A DNA stretch of 64,000 bases, taken from contig CM037868.1 of NCBI GenBank assembly GCA_021292105.1, positions 29,090,403 through 29,154,402 of the forward strand, read 5' to 3'. Below the pieces are notes generated by a model that was not told the DNA's origin, searched no databases, and was given only the letters and a program-made list of their open reading frames with translations. The position numbers were made by a program, and so were the translations under genes. The stretch is from Anadara kagoshimensis (taxonomy: Eukaryota > Mollusca > Bivalvia > Arcoida > Arcidae). Positions 33,860 through 47,345 of this stretch are shown piece by piece; positions within the stretch are counted from its first letter, which is position 1, and the number at the start of each line of letters is the position of its first letter.

Positions 33860-36649
33860 TTGTAAGTGATAGTGACGTTTACATTCTATTCTCAATGTTA
33901 CATAGATATGGTATGAAAATTTGAATGGTGTGAGGAATGGTATGAAAGTCACTGCATGGTTAGATTTTTAGATTTTTAACCTTTGATATATGATATCATT
34001 GGGACAAATGTTCCAGTAGATTTTTAATACAGTAAAACCTTAATGTAAACTCCATGGAAGGATAAAAAGTGGTTTCAATAAACTGGGAATTTTATATAGA
34101 TGATAATTATTTGTAAAGTACAGTACATTTGTACAGTATACAGTTATTTCATGGGTGTTTTAGGAACAGACATATTTGTTGTCCCGAGGTTTCAGGGTTT
34201 AACCTGTGAAACTGTTGCCCAAGGCTAATGGGTCATCCCAGATACCTAGGGAAGACATATTGGGGTAGTTTTAGACAGGGTACAATAGATGAATGGGGTT
34301 TATATAGATGATAGTATTACATCAAATTAGTACATTCAGTTGGTGTAACTTTGGACTGGTGGGGTTTATATAGAGATGGACTGTTGTGCAGATTTCATGA
34401 CAGAAAACATAATTTAAATTTATACATATCATTATAATCCAAAATTCATACAATTAGACATACTATACATTAAGAAGAAACATTAGCGGTAGGAAACTTT
34501 TGTGGTTTTAATCTTATAAACTATTTAGTGGTAAGAAATTCTTACGATTCAAACTGTGGGAAAAGTGTACTAAGGGAAATAAGAAATTTTTGCTTACAGT
34601 ACATGACACATTTGGTTACAGAATATCTTAAAATTTAACAAAATAATTACAATATCAAATTTGTCAGATTTAAGTAAATGAAAATCTTGGTATAAGAATG
34701 ATTGTGAAACCAGGGTCAGTCAGTATTTAACGGTTAAGACTAGAGTTCTCATTTTTATATCAAATTTTCTCTTAAATTAAAAAAAAAACCATGGTTTTTA
34801 CAATTTTTAAGTGTGTTTTTAATTTTTAACTAGTGTCTAATTTTCTTCATATAAACTAGGTTTCTTCAGCAGTGATCACAAGGTGTGATGATGTTTTTAT
34901 TTACAGTGCTGAAATAAACCAGCTACTCAATTGTATCTATTAATTAATATATAAAAAATTAATTTGACAGCTTTTTAAACATCAACTTTTATGATTGAAA
35001 AATTGAATTTCAATTTGTTTTTAGATGGAATATAAACTTAGTACCTTTTTTTAACACTTTTACATAACTGATTCAATTATACAATGTACAAAAATATCAC
35101 CAAAATTAAAATTTAGTCCTTAAATCCATAAATGAGTAATGGTTTGTTATGCCACAATCAAAAGTATTTCACATACATGTTTATCAAGGCAGTTGGTTAA
35201 AAAATTGTGTAGGAAAACAAACCCCCTGAAGAAAACCACTGACTTTGGTCAGATAAACTGACAATGTTCTCACACTAGAATCTGCCCAGGTGAAATTGTG
35301 GTGAAAGATGCTCTGAATCATAAGCATGTGTATTGGACCACTTGGCTACCAAGGATCAAAAATCTATTGATATACATAAAGAAACAAAATCAAAAAGAAC
35401 AAATGTCATAAACAATATATATCAGTAGAATTAAGTCCAGACTATCACACTGTCAGATAGATAAAAAGTTAATTTCTTCCATCCCAGATAGAAAAATCCA
35501 TAAAAAAGTGGGATAAGATATCTCCATTTTGTTCCCCTCTACAAGATAGTGTACTCGCTCTTTTTCAATATTGAAGGTGTATCAATAGGTTAACACTGAT
35601 TTTAAATTGCAAAATTGTACTTTGTGGTGCAAGAAAAAGAATTAATCACTACTTGTACTGCGAGATAGGGGATTCTCAACCTTTATTTTGATATATAGAT
35701 ATATTAGATATTATATACACAGCAACAATTATTATGGACCAAGTATATTAGAACTCGGGTTGAGGTTTCTCTGTCTGTCACCATAAGTTGTGATAGATTC
35801 TATAATTGTTATATTCTATAGATGTAATTTGTATCAGACATATAATAATTCTGACACAGACACAGTTACAGTTATGATATGATTAATCTGGAACAATATA
35901 TATATATATATATAGTCGTAATGTAACTCATTGTTATAATCAGAATCAGGATGATACATATCTGTCTCATATATAGCCTGGAAGAATGTGTTTGATGTGT
36001 GTACATTATGTTGGTTGCCATGATCATGGGATTGAAGAATTTTTTAACACTTTTTAGCAATAAAAAAAAAATGTGAGGAATCTATCACATTGATGAAATA
36101 GTAAAAAAAAGAAATATTTTTGGGGTGAAGGGAAGGGGGGGTTATTACAAATTTATTTCCAGAAGAAAATATTTCTGGTTGAATTCACCCTTTTATACAT
36201 AAAAAACTATAATTTATTTTCCCGTGAAAGCTGATTAAATTTTACAGAATTACTATTTTTAAGAGATTATAGTCACATAGAATCTCAGTTTGTGTATCTG
36301 ATGTACACAGTGTATTATGTCTCTCTGTAACAAAACAGCGGACACAGGTAGATAAAGTTGTTATATTTTGTAATTTTCAGGATACAGCTTTATGTGACAT
36401 TACAGTTTTGTTTTCTGTAGTGTTGTCTACAGACAGTACCAGTAAATTTATTGATATTTACTTGAGGATTTAACCTTGATATATGCACTAGATGGAAGTA
36501 ATTATAATCTTTTAGATTTTCAGTTACTGTAAACTAACATTTATTTGCAGATATTAACTTTAGCAATTCTCTTACCAAAATCATTTTGTAACTATTAACT
36601 TGTTACAATATGGACTATAGCTGAATATTTGTTATAAATAAAACCATTT
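33860..36649 (+). other. CPT1 3' flank, possible 3' UTR
   Basis: No further coding is supported. AATAAA hexamers at 34077-34082 and 34913-34918 are candidate poly(A) signals, but I cannot choose between them. An (AT)n tract is at about 35896-35913. A SINE copy lies at 35205-35357. Confidence 0.4.
35205..35357 (-). mobile_element. tRNA-derived SINE copy, minus orientation
   Basis: On the minus strand it begins CCTTGGTAGCCAAGTGGTCC (A-box-like TAGCCAAGTGG). The body GGGCAGATTCTAGTGTGAGA matches the copies at 6118-6300 and 27790-28619. The B box is degraded. The head has no 29-bp expansion. Confidence 0.6.
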
Positions 36650-37604
36650 TTGTACAGCGTTACACGATAGTGAACGCGTACTTTGCTATCGCTTTCTTCC
36701 AAGATATTGAGCTTCTTTGCTATGAAATTATAAGATATGAGTACACATGGAAATAGTGTGCCTGGTAAATGAGTGTGAAAGAAGTATATCTGTTTTATCG
36801 TGAGATATGTATTCTGAGACGGGTAATGCATTTGGTTACATATGCACATTTGGAATAAATTTTCGGAATACATTTCGGAATCTAGTAAAATATTGCGACG
36901 GGATGCATCTAATAATTTCTGCAATTTGGTAAACTGATCTCATGTTTACAATAAAAAGTAGTCTGAGAAGTTTGCGTCCTACACTTTTTATGAAATGAAC
37001 AGCAACGGCAGGTTGATTTATTTAATTCTTCGTGAAATCTACGGAAATTTAAATTTATTTTGAAGGTTATGATAACGTATTTTGATGTTGAGGCAATTGT
37101 GTCATATTTTAAAACTGTTTATCGATTAGATTTCACTATCGTGAAAGGGAGATAATTCGTACAGTGCAAATGACCACATGTGGATTTTAAATACTTCACC
37201 ATTAACATGAAACGGGATTATTGTGAGTGATAATCAGCAGTTAATTAAAACCCAGATTAACAGCAAATGATCCAGTTACATTCAACCGCTAGAATGTACC
37301 CCCTCATAGCGACGGTAGGATCTGCAAAACTCTACTTTCTCTCTATCAGAAATGACAAAATGATCGGGTACAACTTTTTTAAATTTTAATTACCGATTGT
37401 CTTTTTCATATATTTATGAAATTATTTTTTTCTACCATTTAATTCAGCAATACATGGTTTGGTACATTGTTTCTTTTTCAAAAAAAAAAAAAAAAAAAAA
37501 ACCATCCGTTGGACTATGCATATAGATCACCCCCCCCCCCCCACCCCGAATTTTCGGTTACATTCTGTCTTGCCACAACACAATTTTCCCAACTACGCTG
37601 TACA
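36650..37604. mobile_element. TTGTACAGCGT-TIR element, copy 3
   Basis: Perfect TTGTACAGCGT/ACGCTGTACAA ends about 955 bp apart, same body as copies 1 and 2, a long A run near 37480-37500 and a C run near 37529-37545. It lacks the nested sequence of copy 1 and so shows the empty arrangement. Nothing is supported in 37605-38115. Confidence 0.87.
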
Positions 37605-38115
37605 ACAGCACGGCAGTGCTATGTTTAGGAATGAGTTCGTGATGATAAACTTTCAAAATTATTTTGTCCTTGCAAAGCACGCTAAAGTTAATCCCAAGTG
37701 AATAAAAGTATGTTTACAGTTAATTGATATCAACAATTTACATGATATAGTAACAGAACTATCAAAAGTCTTGTCTGGAAATTTTTATTTTTAACCAAGA
37801 TATGAAACTATTTCAGCAGATGTTATCATTAGTTATGACTTATTGTCCTCAAAATTTGATGTTATCATTTGTTGCAACTTATTGTTTTGGGAATCATTTC
37901 ACATTGTTTGTATTCATGTTGATTGTTCTTGTACTCAGAAGTCACAAATACATCATCACTTACAGACCTGAGTATACAAATCTGCTACTTGTGTATGTAA
38001 TAACTTCTATCTCAGAAATAAATCGCTTTCTATGTGTTATTTATCTGCAGTAAATAGATAATATAGACACCATTATTTAAATTGTTAGTCAAGATATTTT
38101 GAATTTTAAATGAAT

Positions 38116-38486
38116 TACTGTAGGAACCACTCTGTTTGTCACTCTGTGAATGTCATAAAGTATGTCTGTAGAAAGGAAAATATTGGCCTTATGGGGATTT
38201 TACATGGCGAAAATGGCGAAGTTTACACCGGAAGTGATGTCCTTGGTGAGGTTTTACGTCATATGCGCAACAGAATCTGCCATTTGCCTGGTTTTTCAAC
38301 ATGTAAAATCCCCATAGCGTTTTACCCTGTGCAGATATATTCTGGGCTAATCGTGGATGCACATACAGATTTCCTGTTACGACTAGGTACAAGTAAGTGA
38401 AAAATATCAATCTTCATTCAAATTTATTTGATTTTCTATGGATATGAAGAGTATTTCACGTTACAAACAGAGTGGTTCCTACAGTA
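38116..38486. mobile_element. TACTGTAG fold-back MITE, copy 1
   Basis: The ends TACTGTAGGAACCACTCTGT and ACAGAGTGGTTCCTACAGTA are inverted repeats, with TA at each end suggesting a TA target duplication as in Tc1/mariner derivatives. The interior (TGGGGATTTTACATGGCG, TTACACCGGAAGTGATGTCC, TTTTACGTCATATGCGCAAC) matches the reverse complement of the interior of the copy at 60475-60956. Open frames inside it are incidental. Confidence 0.85.
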
Positions 38487-40684
38487 AAGTGTGTGTGGTT
38501 ATTATAAAGAAATATGATAATTTTAATTGATGTTTCAGTGAAAACTATAGATACAGTAGAATCTGTCTACACTTCACCCTACAGTCAGTGACCTTGTACG
38601 TCCTGCTTACTGGATCAGTTTAGACAGGTTGTATTGGTATCAATATTAAATATTACCATATGTTTATAATTCTTAATGTCAAAAGAGAGTGGAAGTAGAT
38701 CATCTTAAAGATGGAGTAGTTAAGTTATTAACAATCATGATTTACAACATGTACAGTGAAAGAGATGTGTAGTATTACTGTAATAGGTCCACTTGTGCTG
38801 CTTAGATACTTGACCTCATTTTGTAGTCATACTACGTGACTCTGACTGGGTTGGCCCAATAGACACCATGTTACGTAGAATGTTTAAAAGAGGCTACACT
38901 GTTTGTATATATAGACTGGGTAACTCAAAGATTTAGCGATTACAAATACTTACTGTTTATATATTGTATGGGTGATAAGTATTCCTAACTGTTAGGAAAG
39001 CTTTGATTAATCCTTCATGTTTTGAACTTGTGTTTCAGACTCTGAGCAAGGTGGCAACATTTAGCTTTTTGAATTGTTCATTTTGTGATCACTTTTACGG
39101 AAGTAATGAATCCAAGTTTATCTAAATCGAACACGAAATGTCTGGTTGGAATATAAAACCAGAATAATGTTACTTATATTTTCATGAGGATATCTTTTAT
39201 GTAAGACCATGCAAAGAGTGATCACATAACACCTGTAACATTGTGATCAAACTGTGAAATTAATTGCCACAAGTGTTTAGGGCCATTTTATGGTTGTATT
39301 TCACTGCTCTTTATTAGGTACAACAATTTTGTGATCAAGGATAAGCATTTAATGCAGATATTATGTACAGATATTATGTACAGATGTTTTGTACAGATGT
39401 TATGTATATTAGTTTTATCATTTGTTTTATTTTTGTTTGTGTTTTATTTGATTTAATGTAAATGTGATTATGTTATAGTGGCAAATCTTTATGGCTTAAC
39501 AACCATTATATTTTTCATTTGGGAGTTATTTACCAGTGAGATTATAAGAATGCGATGTAAATATTAAATTTGTTATTTTTATCCTGCAAAGAAACGAAAA
39601 ACTTTGAAGACCAACAAATTAGATGATAAATTTATGGAAGAAGTTTCTCCTGTTTTACAGACATGACTCTATAGTGTTGTACCAGTAGGTAATACATACA
39701 TTGATTTGTTTGTTGGCATGAAGTCACGGTGACATTAAACAGTTTAATCAACAGCTTTTGTTTCTTTCACAAACATTAAATTATTCAGTAACAGTACTTG
39801 TTAATAGTTCTGTTCATGGTCATTGTACATGGTTTATACATAATTATCTGATGGAGTTTTGTCTACTTAATGATAGTAAGTTTTAAATCTGTTTGTCAAA
39901 AGAATTGCATGCATGATAGCTAGGTGAGACTACTGGCTCTAGTTACACAATTATTTTTAACTTGGGTGTCCCTCAACTTTAATGTGGCAAATTTTGGCAA
40001 TTATTTTGGAACTAAGAACACTTTTAACAAAATTATATCAACTCCAGATGATCTTTAAAATGACACCTTAGAAACATGAATATTTTAAAGATAAAGAAAA
40101 TTATCATTGTATCAAATTTTGAGATTTAAGTGAAGTAATGGTTATGATATTGGTGCTGTACCTACTGTAGAGCATTATGTCTGACTATAATTTGGACTTT
40201 TTATTGAATTTGAAGTTTATAGATATCTATTGTGATAAACAGTATAAAGTAGAATACACTTGTGTAGTGTTGAAGGATTTTGTTGGAAATTTCATGTGGA
40301 GGAATTTTAATGAGATTTTAAAACTACCCCCATGCCAAAATAACCATGTTTACATTATTTTAGCCCAGACAATCTTAATTTTAAGCTGTTCATTTTTAAT
40401 TGCAGATATTTTTATCTCTAACTTTTTATCACAATTAATTTATATATATTATCCTAGTTTATATGTCGTTGCCATGTCAGCATTATTACCTTGGTATACA
40501 GCCACAACTCCAGGATTCCAGGATAGACATTAACTAGACCATTTGTACCTTAGGAACCCAGACTTCTTCCATGTTCAATGGATTTACTAGCATATCCCAA
40601 AAAACAATGTATGGAACAATTTAGAATTACATACCATATATCTGGTAATTTATCCAGTAAGGTAGTAAAAAAAAATTGAGGTTT
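38487..40684. other. Non-coding stretch, no feature recognised
   Basis: AT-rich sequence with short repeats (ACAGATATTATGT near 39356-39400). A 118-codon open frame at 40177-40533 has no recognisable domain and ordinary AT-rich composition; I do not call it. About 39950-40130 loosely resembles 12650-12840 and may be an old interspersed repeat. Confidence 0.6.
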
Positions 40685-41766
40685 TTAGCTCACCTGAGCC
40701 AATAGGCTCAGATGAGCTATTGCTATCTATCACCGTCCGTCGTGCGTCGTCCGTCGTGCGTAAACTTTACATTTTAATCTTCTCCTCCAAAACTACTGAG
40801 CCAAATTTGATGAAACTTGGTGATTATTATGCCTGGGTAACAGGCTTTCAAAATTATGTTCGGGGCTTGACCACGCCCAACAATATGGCTGCCATTACTA
40901 TAAATAGCCAAAAGACAAAAAAATCTTTTTCTCTGAAACCAAAAGGTACAGGCAAATTTTGATTAGATATTTGGATTCAGCATACCTGGGAACATTAAAA
41001 TTGTGTTTTTCATGAAAATTGGACGAAAATTAGGTTACGCGTTTTTTGCGTAAAATTACATTATTTTTAAAATGAGACATTTATTGCTATAACTTCAAAA
41101 CGGCTGAAGATAATTGTATGGAGTTTTCACTGTTGATCTTGTCTTGCGATTTCTTCCGATTGATGTCAAGGTCAAAGGTCAAGGTCATGTCCCAGTTTTT
41201 GACCTTTGATAAAAAATGCTATTTTTTAAACATTTCTGGTGATAATGACGTAGGATTTTTGGTTAAATGTAGGTATTGACATGACGATCATTTTGATATA
41301 TCGATCAAGGTCATGGGTTCAAAGGTTAAGGTCACAGATGTACAACTAAATAGTTAATTATCTATAGACATGTATATTAGAATATTTAGGTATTATCCTA
41401 ATGATCATTTTGATATATGAATGAAGGTCATGGGTTCAAAGGTCAAGGTCACAGATGCGAATGAATACCTAAATGGTTAATTATCTTAAAAACTATTAAC
41501 TTTTTTAATAGGCATGTATATTAGAATATTGTTGGTAATGGCACAATGGTGATTTTGATATATGAATGAAGGGCATGGGTTCAAATGTCAAGGTCACAGA
41601 AACAAACAAGTACTGAAATGATTATTTATCTCAAAAACTATAAACTTTTTGTATAGGTATGTATATTAGAATATTGGCCTAATTATCATTTTGATATTTG
41701 AATGAAGCTCATGGGTTCAAATGTCTAGGTCACAGGTGAGCGTTAAGGCCCATGGGCCTCTTGTTT
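40685..41766. mobile_element. AGCTCACCTGAGC element, copy 2
   Basis: It starts TTAGCTCACCTGAGCCAATA with the same CGTCGTGCGTCGTC motif. It ends CAGGTGAGCGTTAAGGCCCA then TGGGCCTCTTGTTTA, the same ends as 17536-19136. It has fewer and more diverged ~146-bp internal repeats, several retaining AGGTCAAGGTCA. Confidence 0.87.
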
Positions 41767-42057
41767 ACTAAACAAACCTATCATAATATTTTCAGTTTTA
41801 AATTTTGCAGTAGACACAGTTTTGTATTGAGTAACTTGTGAACATAATTTATTTTGTGAAATGAATACTGGTATGTTATATTTGACTAATCATGGTGATT
41901 TTAGAACAAGTTCTCAGCTGGTTCTTCCATTTTTATTTGTTTTTTTTTTTTTAAATTCATTTCTCTCCATCTTTTAAACTAAAATGCCAATAGCATATTT
42001 TACATGGAGAAGATTGTGAGGGTAGAATCAACAATAACATATATTTCCTACATTAAC

Positions 42058-42687
42058 ATGTACATAACTAGATAATGCAGTAGGTCCATGTACATAACTG
42101 GATAATGCAGTAGGTCCATGTACATAACTGGATAATGCAGTAGGTCCATGTACATAACTGGATAATGCAGTAGGTCCATGTACATAACTGGATAATGCAG
42201 TAGGTCCATGTACATAACTGGATAATGCAGTAGGTCCATGTACATAACTGGATAATGCAGTAGGTCCATGTACATAACTAGATAATGCAGTAGGTCCATG
42301 TACATAACTGGATAATGCAGTAGGTCCATGTACATAACTGGATAATGCAGTAGGTCCATGTACATAACTGGATAATGCAGTAGGTCCATGTACATAACTG
42401 GATAATGCAGTAGGTCCATGTACATAACTGGATAATGCAGTAGGTCCATGTACATAACTGGATAATGCAGTAGGTCCATGTACATAACTGGATAATGCAG
42501 TAGGTCCATGTACATAACTGGATAATGCAGTAGGTCCATGTACATAACTGGATAATGCAGTAGGTCCATGTACATAACTGGATAATGCAGTAGGTCCATG
42601 TACATAACTGGATAATGCAGTAGGTCCATGTACATAACTGGATAATGCAGTAGGTCCATGTACATAACTGGATAATGCAGTAGGTCC
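42058..42687. repeat. 30-bp minisatellite, 21 copies, almost identical
   Basis: Twenty-one units of ATGTACATAACTGGATAATG + CAGTAGGTCC, with only ACTGG/ACTAG variation in two copies. As 30 is a multiple of three, the minus strand reads MDLLHYPVMY 21 times; this is a by-product, with no flanking coding sequence. 41767-42057 and 42688-43538 hold nothing else supported. Confidence 0.98.
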
Positions 42688-43538
42688 AATTTTAAATTGA
42701 AAATATATACCAGGAATATTGCTTTTGTTTGGTTGGTTTTTTTTTATTTATCTTTTCTGTTTGTCTGTGTTTGTTGAATATAATTTGTATTTTTTCTCTC
42801 TTTATTATTCCGCTTTATGGAACATTATGTTGTCAGTGTTTTTATTATTTTTCTGATTATAAATCTGTAATACATGTACCGTTATGGATTAAAACAGTCA
42901 GAATTAATTCTGCTTTTAAGTTATTGTTGATTTTAAGACAAAAGATTTTATTTGTTATTCCAGTGTTATGCGCTTATTTCATTTTTGTAGATAATTTTGT
43001 GGATTTTTAATATGAATCAACCATTTTATTGTATGCAAAGGAGTGAACTACATCTTGTGGTGTGTACAAAATGTCAAAGAGTATCACAAATATAGGCCAG
43101 TCACAATCTGATGGCAATGTTTACAATTAGTCCATTTTGTTATAGGGTCAGATAATGTGTTGGAGGATGTGTTATTCTTAAAAGACAACATTGTATTAGT
43201 ATGTGTGGTTTAGATTCTTATGACAGAGAACAGAATTAACATGTTTACATTGTGAGTTTTTTTAAGACAGATTCTTCCATTTTGTCAACTCTGAACAAAC
43301 TTTGAACAATTAAGTGTTTGGCTTATATATATATTATGTATAACAAAATCTCCACAATTTGACGTATGTGAACCATCATACAACAAGTATGTGATATTTC
43401 ATAACAGTTGTGTAAGAGTATCATTTCTAGTTGTTATGAAGTACATCTCTGATTCCAGCTGGTATAATGCCATATGGTTTGCTTGTATGGTGAACACCAC
43501 ATTTAAATAAGCAATTGATTTTTTCCTCACATACCACT

Positions 43539-44134
43539 TACTGTAGATTACTTTTTTATCTCGAGAGATTTATAAACACGTAATTTGGCGAGGACTCTCA
43601 GTCGCGAATTCAAATATCACGCAAATTTTCCCAGAATCGCGAAAAGTTTTAGGTCAAATTTAAAACATGATGGCATTCGACTATGACCGTCGTAAAAGTA
43701 TGTCATATTAGATGCAATAAAGTAAATTGTAAACTTTGCTGTAACTTGCAAGGTTCCACTTGTAAGGTTCCATTGAAATTTTCATTGAAAGTTAAACAGG
43801 CTTAATTAACATTTCCTTTCAACTGTTTACAAAAAAGTCTTGACGGAACTTCACCGTAACTTACAAGGTTCTATTTAATTTTTCCTTTAAACACTGACTG
43901 ACGAGGCTGAATTAAAAATTCCTTTCAACCATTTACAATGACTATGGAACATTAAGAAACAATCAACAAAACAAAAAGCCTAAAGAAAGGTAGATAACTA
44001 TATAGCTGCAACAACGTGGACGCGAAGTTAAATATGAACATAGATTGTGAACGCGAATACACGTTTTCGCGAAATGAAGCTCAGATGTAAGTACGTGAAA
44101 TTTGATACTTGCGATATTAAAGTAATCTACAGTA
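43539..44134. mobile_element. TACTGTAGATTACTTT-TIR MITE
   Basis: The ends TACTGTAGATTACTTT and AAAGTAATCTACAGTA are perfect 16-bp inverted repeats, ending in TA. The interior is comparatively rich in TCGCGAA/CGCGAATT-type motifs, unlike the flanks. It is 596 bp and non-coding. It shares only the TACTGTAG tips with the MITEs at 38116 and 60475. Confidence 0.87.
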
Positions 44135-44651
44135 TAGCTTCAAAGTAGTCCTTGCACTGATATGGTCGACATTTCCTCATGTGGGGTGTGATATGAAAAA
44201 ACAGTTCCACCTATCCAGTGAGATTAATCTGTTACATATGCCGGAAATGACTTTTGGTTAAGGTCATTTTAGTCTAGATGACATTAGCAAAACACTTAAT
44301 AGTTCAATAATTATATAAAATTATTATTTTTAGGTCGTATATTATTTGAAGTTTCAGATAAAAATATTCAGACAAGATTTTGTTAAGCCACCTACATTAT
44401 CCTTAAAATTTATAAATAACAGTAAATCTTTTGTTTGCTTTTTTTTTCGTGTTGCATATATATATTATATTATTAAGTTTTAAGTGGAGTATAACAAGTG
44501 AGATATGAGGGTGTTCATTCCTGATCAATCTGTTAATTTTACCAGAAACAGATATTTGTGATGTTTTTTATTACTAACTCATTATATTGTATAACTATGT
44601 GTGGATTATTTATGTTAAGACTATTCACTCCTGACATTGTTTATGTAAGTG

Positions 44652-45540
44652 TTTGACCTTGACCTAGACTTTATAATGGTCAAATCAGGCTTTTAACCTT
44701 CATCCTGGGGGTTGTTACATCTTGATACTTTTGGTCTGACCTCCATCTCAAACTTGATTGACCTTGGTCTTGGGGGTTTGTATGACCTTGATCATGTTTA
44801 TCTTGGGTTTTGTTTGACCTTGATCTTAAACTTGATTGACTTTCATCTTGGGGTGTCTGTATGACCTTGATCTTCTCGACCATTGGTTTTGTTTGAACTT
44901 GATCTCAAACTTGATTGACCTTGATCTGTCCTTGATCTTGTTGATCATGCATTGCATTTTGTTTGACTTTGATCTCAAACTTGATTGACCTTGATCTTGT
45001 TTATCTTGATCTCAAACTTGATTGACCTTGGTCTTGGGGGTTTGTTTGACATTGATCTTGATCTCAAACTTGATTGACCTTGGTCTTGGGGGTTTGTTTG
45101 ACATTGATCTTGATCTCAAACTTGATTGACCTTGGTCTTGGGGGTTTGTTTAACATTGACCTTGATCTCAAACTTGATTGACCTTGGTCTTGGGGTTTGT
45201 TTAACATTGACCTTGATCTCAAACTTGATTGACCTTGGTCTTGGGGGTTTGTTTGACATTGATCTTGATCTCAAACTTGATTGACCTTGGTCTTGGGGTT
45301 TGTTTGACATTGATCTTGATCTCAAACTTGATTGACCTTGGTCTTGGGGGTTTGTTTAACATTGACCTTGATCTCAAACTTGATTGACCTTGGTCTTGGG
45401 GGTTTGTTTAACATTGACCTTGATCTCAAACTTGATTGACCTTGGTCTTGGGGGTTTGTTTAACATTGACCTTGATCTCAAACTTTATTGACCTTGGTCT
45501 TGGGGGTTTGTTTGACATTGATCTTGTTGATCTTGGAGTC
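44652..45540 (+). repeat. 52-bp minisatellite, ~17 copies
   Basis: The unit is CTTGATCTCAAACTTGATTG + ACCTTGGTCTTGGGGGTTTG + TTTGACATTGAT. The left third is diverged and irregular, the right part regular (52 bp with occasional loss of one G). It is strand-asymmetric, C+T and G+T rich on +. 44135-44651 shows nothing. Confidence 0.95.
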
Positions 45541-47264
45541 AAACTCAATGAATTTGAGAGGAGAAAGAGGATGATATGAGACAAACAGTGATACTATTAT
45601 ATACAATTTGGGAGTGAATATTCTTAAACATTTATTGTTGTATAACTAATATAAGGTGACCACTGATCTTTGTTGAGATCAATTTTACTTCAATGCAAAC
45701 AATTTTTATATTGTTTTTTTCCTTTTTTTGTCTTGGTATTTTTATGTTCAAATAAACTTTATTTAAAGTTTGCGTTTTTTTATTTTAACTGAATGGATAC
45801 TTGTAATAAATGTGCCAGTAGTAATGCTTTTTGTGAAGTATGCACAGAGGGCAGGTTGTCTGGTGAAGGATTAATTGCACCTGAAATCAGGATCTGTTAC
45901 GTGTAATAATATACCAGAAACAGTCATGCTAGTTTACATATGATGGTATACATCTGGTTGCTGACAGATTGTATAAAGTAAATCAACTGTATTGGTATTG
46001 TACCACAAAAACAACAAATTATAACATATTGTATAATTATAGATTTATTTATCATTTAACAAGACAACATTTAACATTACTAGTAAATAACATGGCACTT
46101 TGTTTCTCAATCATTATATCAGAACATGGTCTGTAAGTCTTATCACAAGGTGTGATGATTCTTGTTTTTGTTATTTAGAATACAATTCAAAATCCTTACA
46201 TGGGCATACACGAAAACTAGCTTCAATAAACATAAAATATGTTACATTTGCTGAATGATAATGGCAATAATTCCAAATGCTTTACCATAAAATACTGAGA
46301 TTCAAACTTGACCTGTATATTATCAGTATGTGTTATATGCATTGCCAGGGGATGATTGCAGAAAGGCCACACAAGACCAAGGGTCACTTAATACAGATTT
46401 TAACTGAACACAGCAAACAGTAATTGGTCTATCAAATTATGATGCTATAGTAGGAGTAATGGAATTTTACATGCCAGTCAAGATTCTTTCACATATATTG
46501 AGACAGTCAGTTCTGAGATAGTTCAGGAAACTGGAGTAAACCATCAACCTTTAGCAAGCAAAATTAATAACTTTCACACTAAGATCTGCCCTAAGTGGGA
46601 AACTTTCACACTAAGATCTGCCCTAAGTGGGAATCAAATCTAGGCAATGAGAGGATGGAAAAGAAAGCCAATATCAACTGTATAGACAAACAGAATGTCA
46701 TTTTAAATAGTTGAAATACATGAAGCCAAAGTATGATGGACGTACAGAAGATGTACTCAGAATAGCCTGACGAAAATAAAACACCAACAACAAAGTCAAA
46801 TATGTGTAGATATGTGACTTAGATGTTTTTATTTTGTTTTACTTCCTCCATACATAAACAGAACTGTGTTGAGTTTACGGAAAAAACATCTTCTGACATT
46901 ACATTGTTTATTATATCTGGATTAACAAATGTACACCTTCAGATAAGACTTGCAGACCTGTATCTGTAAACAAACTCAAATGTGATCTCTTGTGTATTTA
47001 CTGAAAACAACGAAACCTGAAACAATAACTTGTATACAATGTACACTGACAACAAAAAAATATATATAACTGTATCTTCAGATCTGTCATATTTTTGTAA
47101 CAAAATACAGGATCCTTATAAAATTGTATATTGAGAATAAATGTATCTGATAAAGATCGATTTAATTATTAGATCTATATTTCAAAAACTTAGTAAATCA
47201 TTTCTTAACTTTAGAATTATTATGGGAATTTTTGAGATTATTGTAAACTTATTGTTGCTAAAAA
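45541..47264. other. Non-coding stretch with one SINE relic
   Basis: Apart from the SINE-like segment at 46470-46650, including a 35-bp tandem duplication (ACTTTCACACTAAGATCTGC) near 46570-46632, I see no gene or structured repeat. Confidence 0.6.
46470..46650 (-). mobile_element. tRNA-derived SINE body, head truncated
   Basis: GCCAGTCAAGATTCTTTCAC, ATATTGAGACAGTCA and ACTAAGATCTGCCCTAAGTGGG align with 27805-27940. The minus-strand B-box-like GATTTGATTCCCAC is present, but the A-box half is missing. Confidence 0.55.
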
Positions 47265-47345
47265 ATATTTGTAATTCTAACATGACCTGCGTTTTCCTTC
47301 ATATGAAACATGAAGAGAGTCAGCCGTGGTATAACAATATACACA
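47265..47345. mobile_element. Left flank of the 43-bp array, part of an interspersed element
   Basis: AATTCTAACATGACCTGCG followed by TTCATATGAAACATGAAGAG and AGTCAGCCGTGGTATAAC matches 25057-25125. The first satellite unit is continuous with it, so the array appears to grow from inside the element. Confidence 0.7.

Noticed and set aside
40177-40533. 118-codon + strand open frame as a membrane protein gene
   Set aside because: It has hydrophobic stretches expected of AT-rich DNA, no recognisable domain, no splice or promoter evidence and no repeat of it elsewhere in the window.
42048-42689. 213-codon minus-strand open frame encoding a decapeptide repeat
   Set aside because: It exists only because the 30-bp unit is a multiple of three; there is no start context, unique sequence or flanking exon to support a protein.
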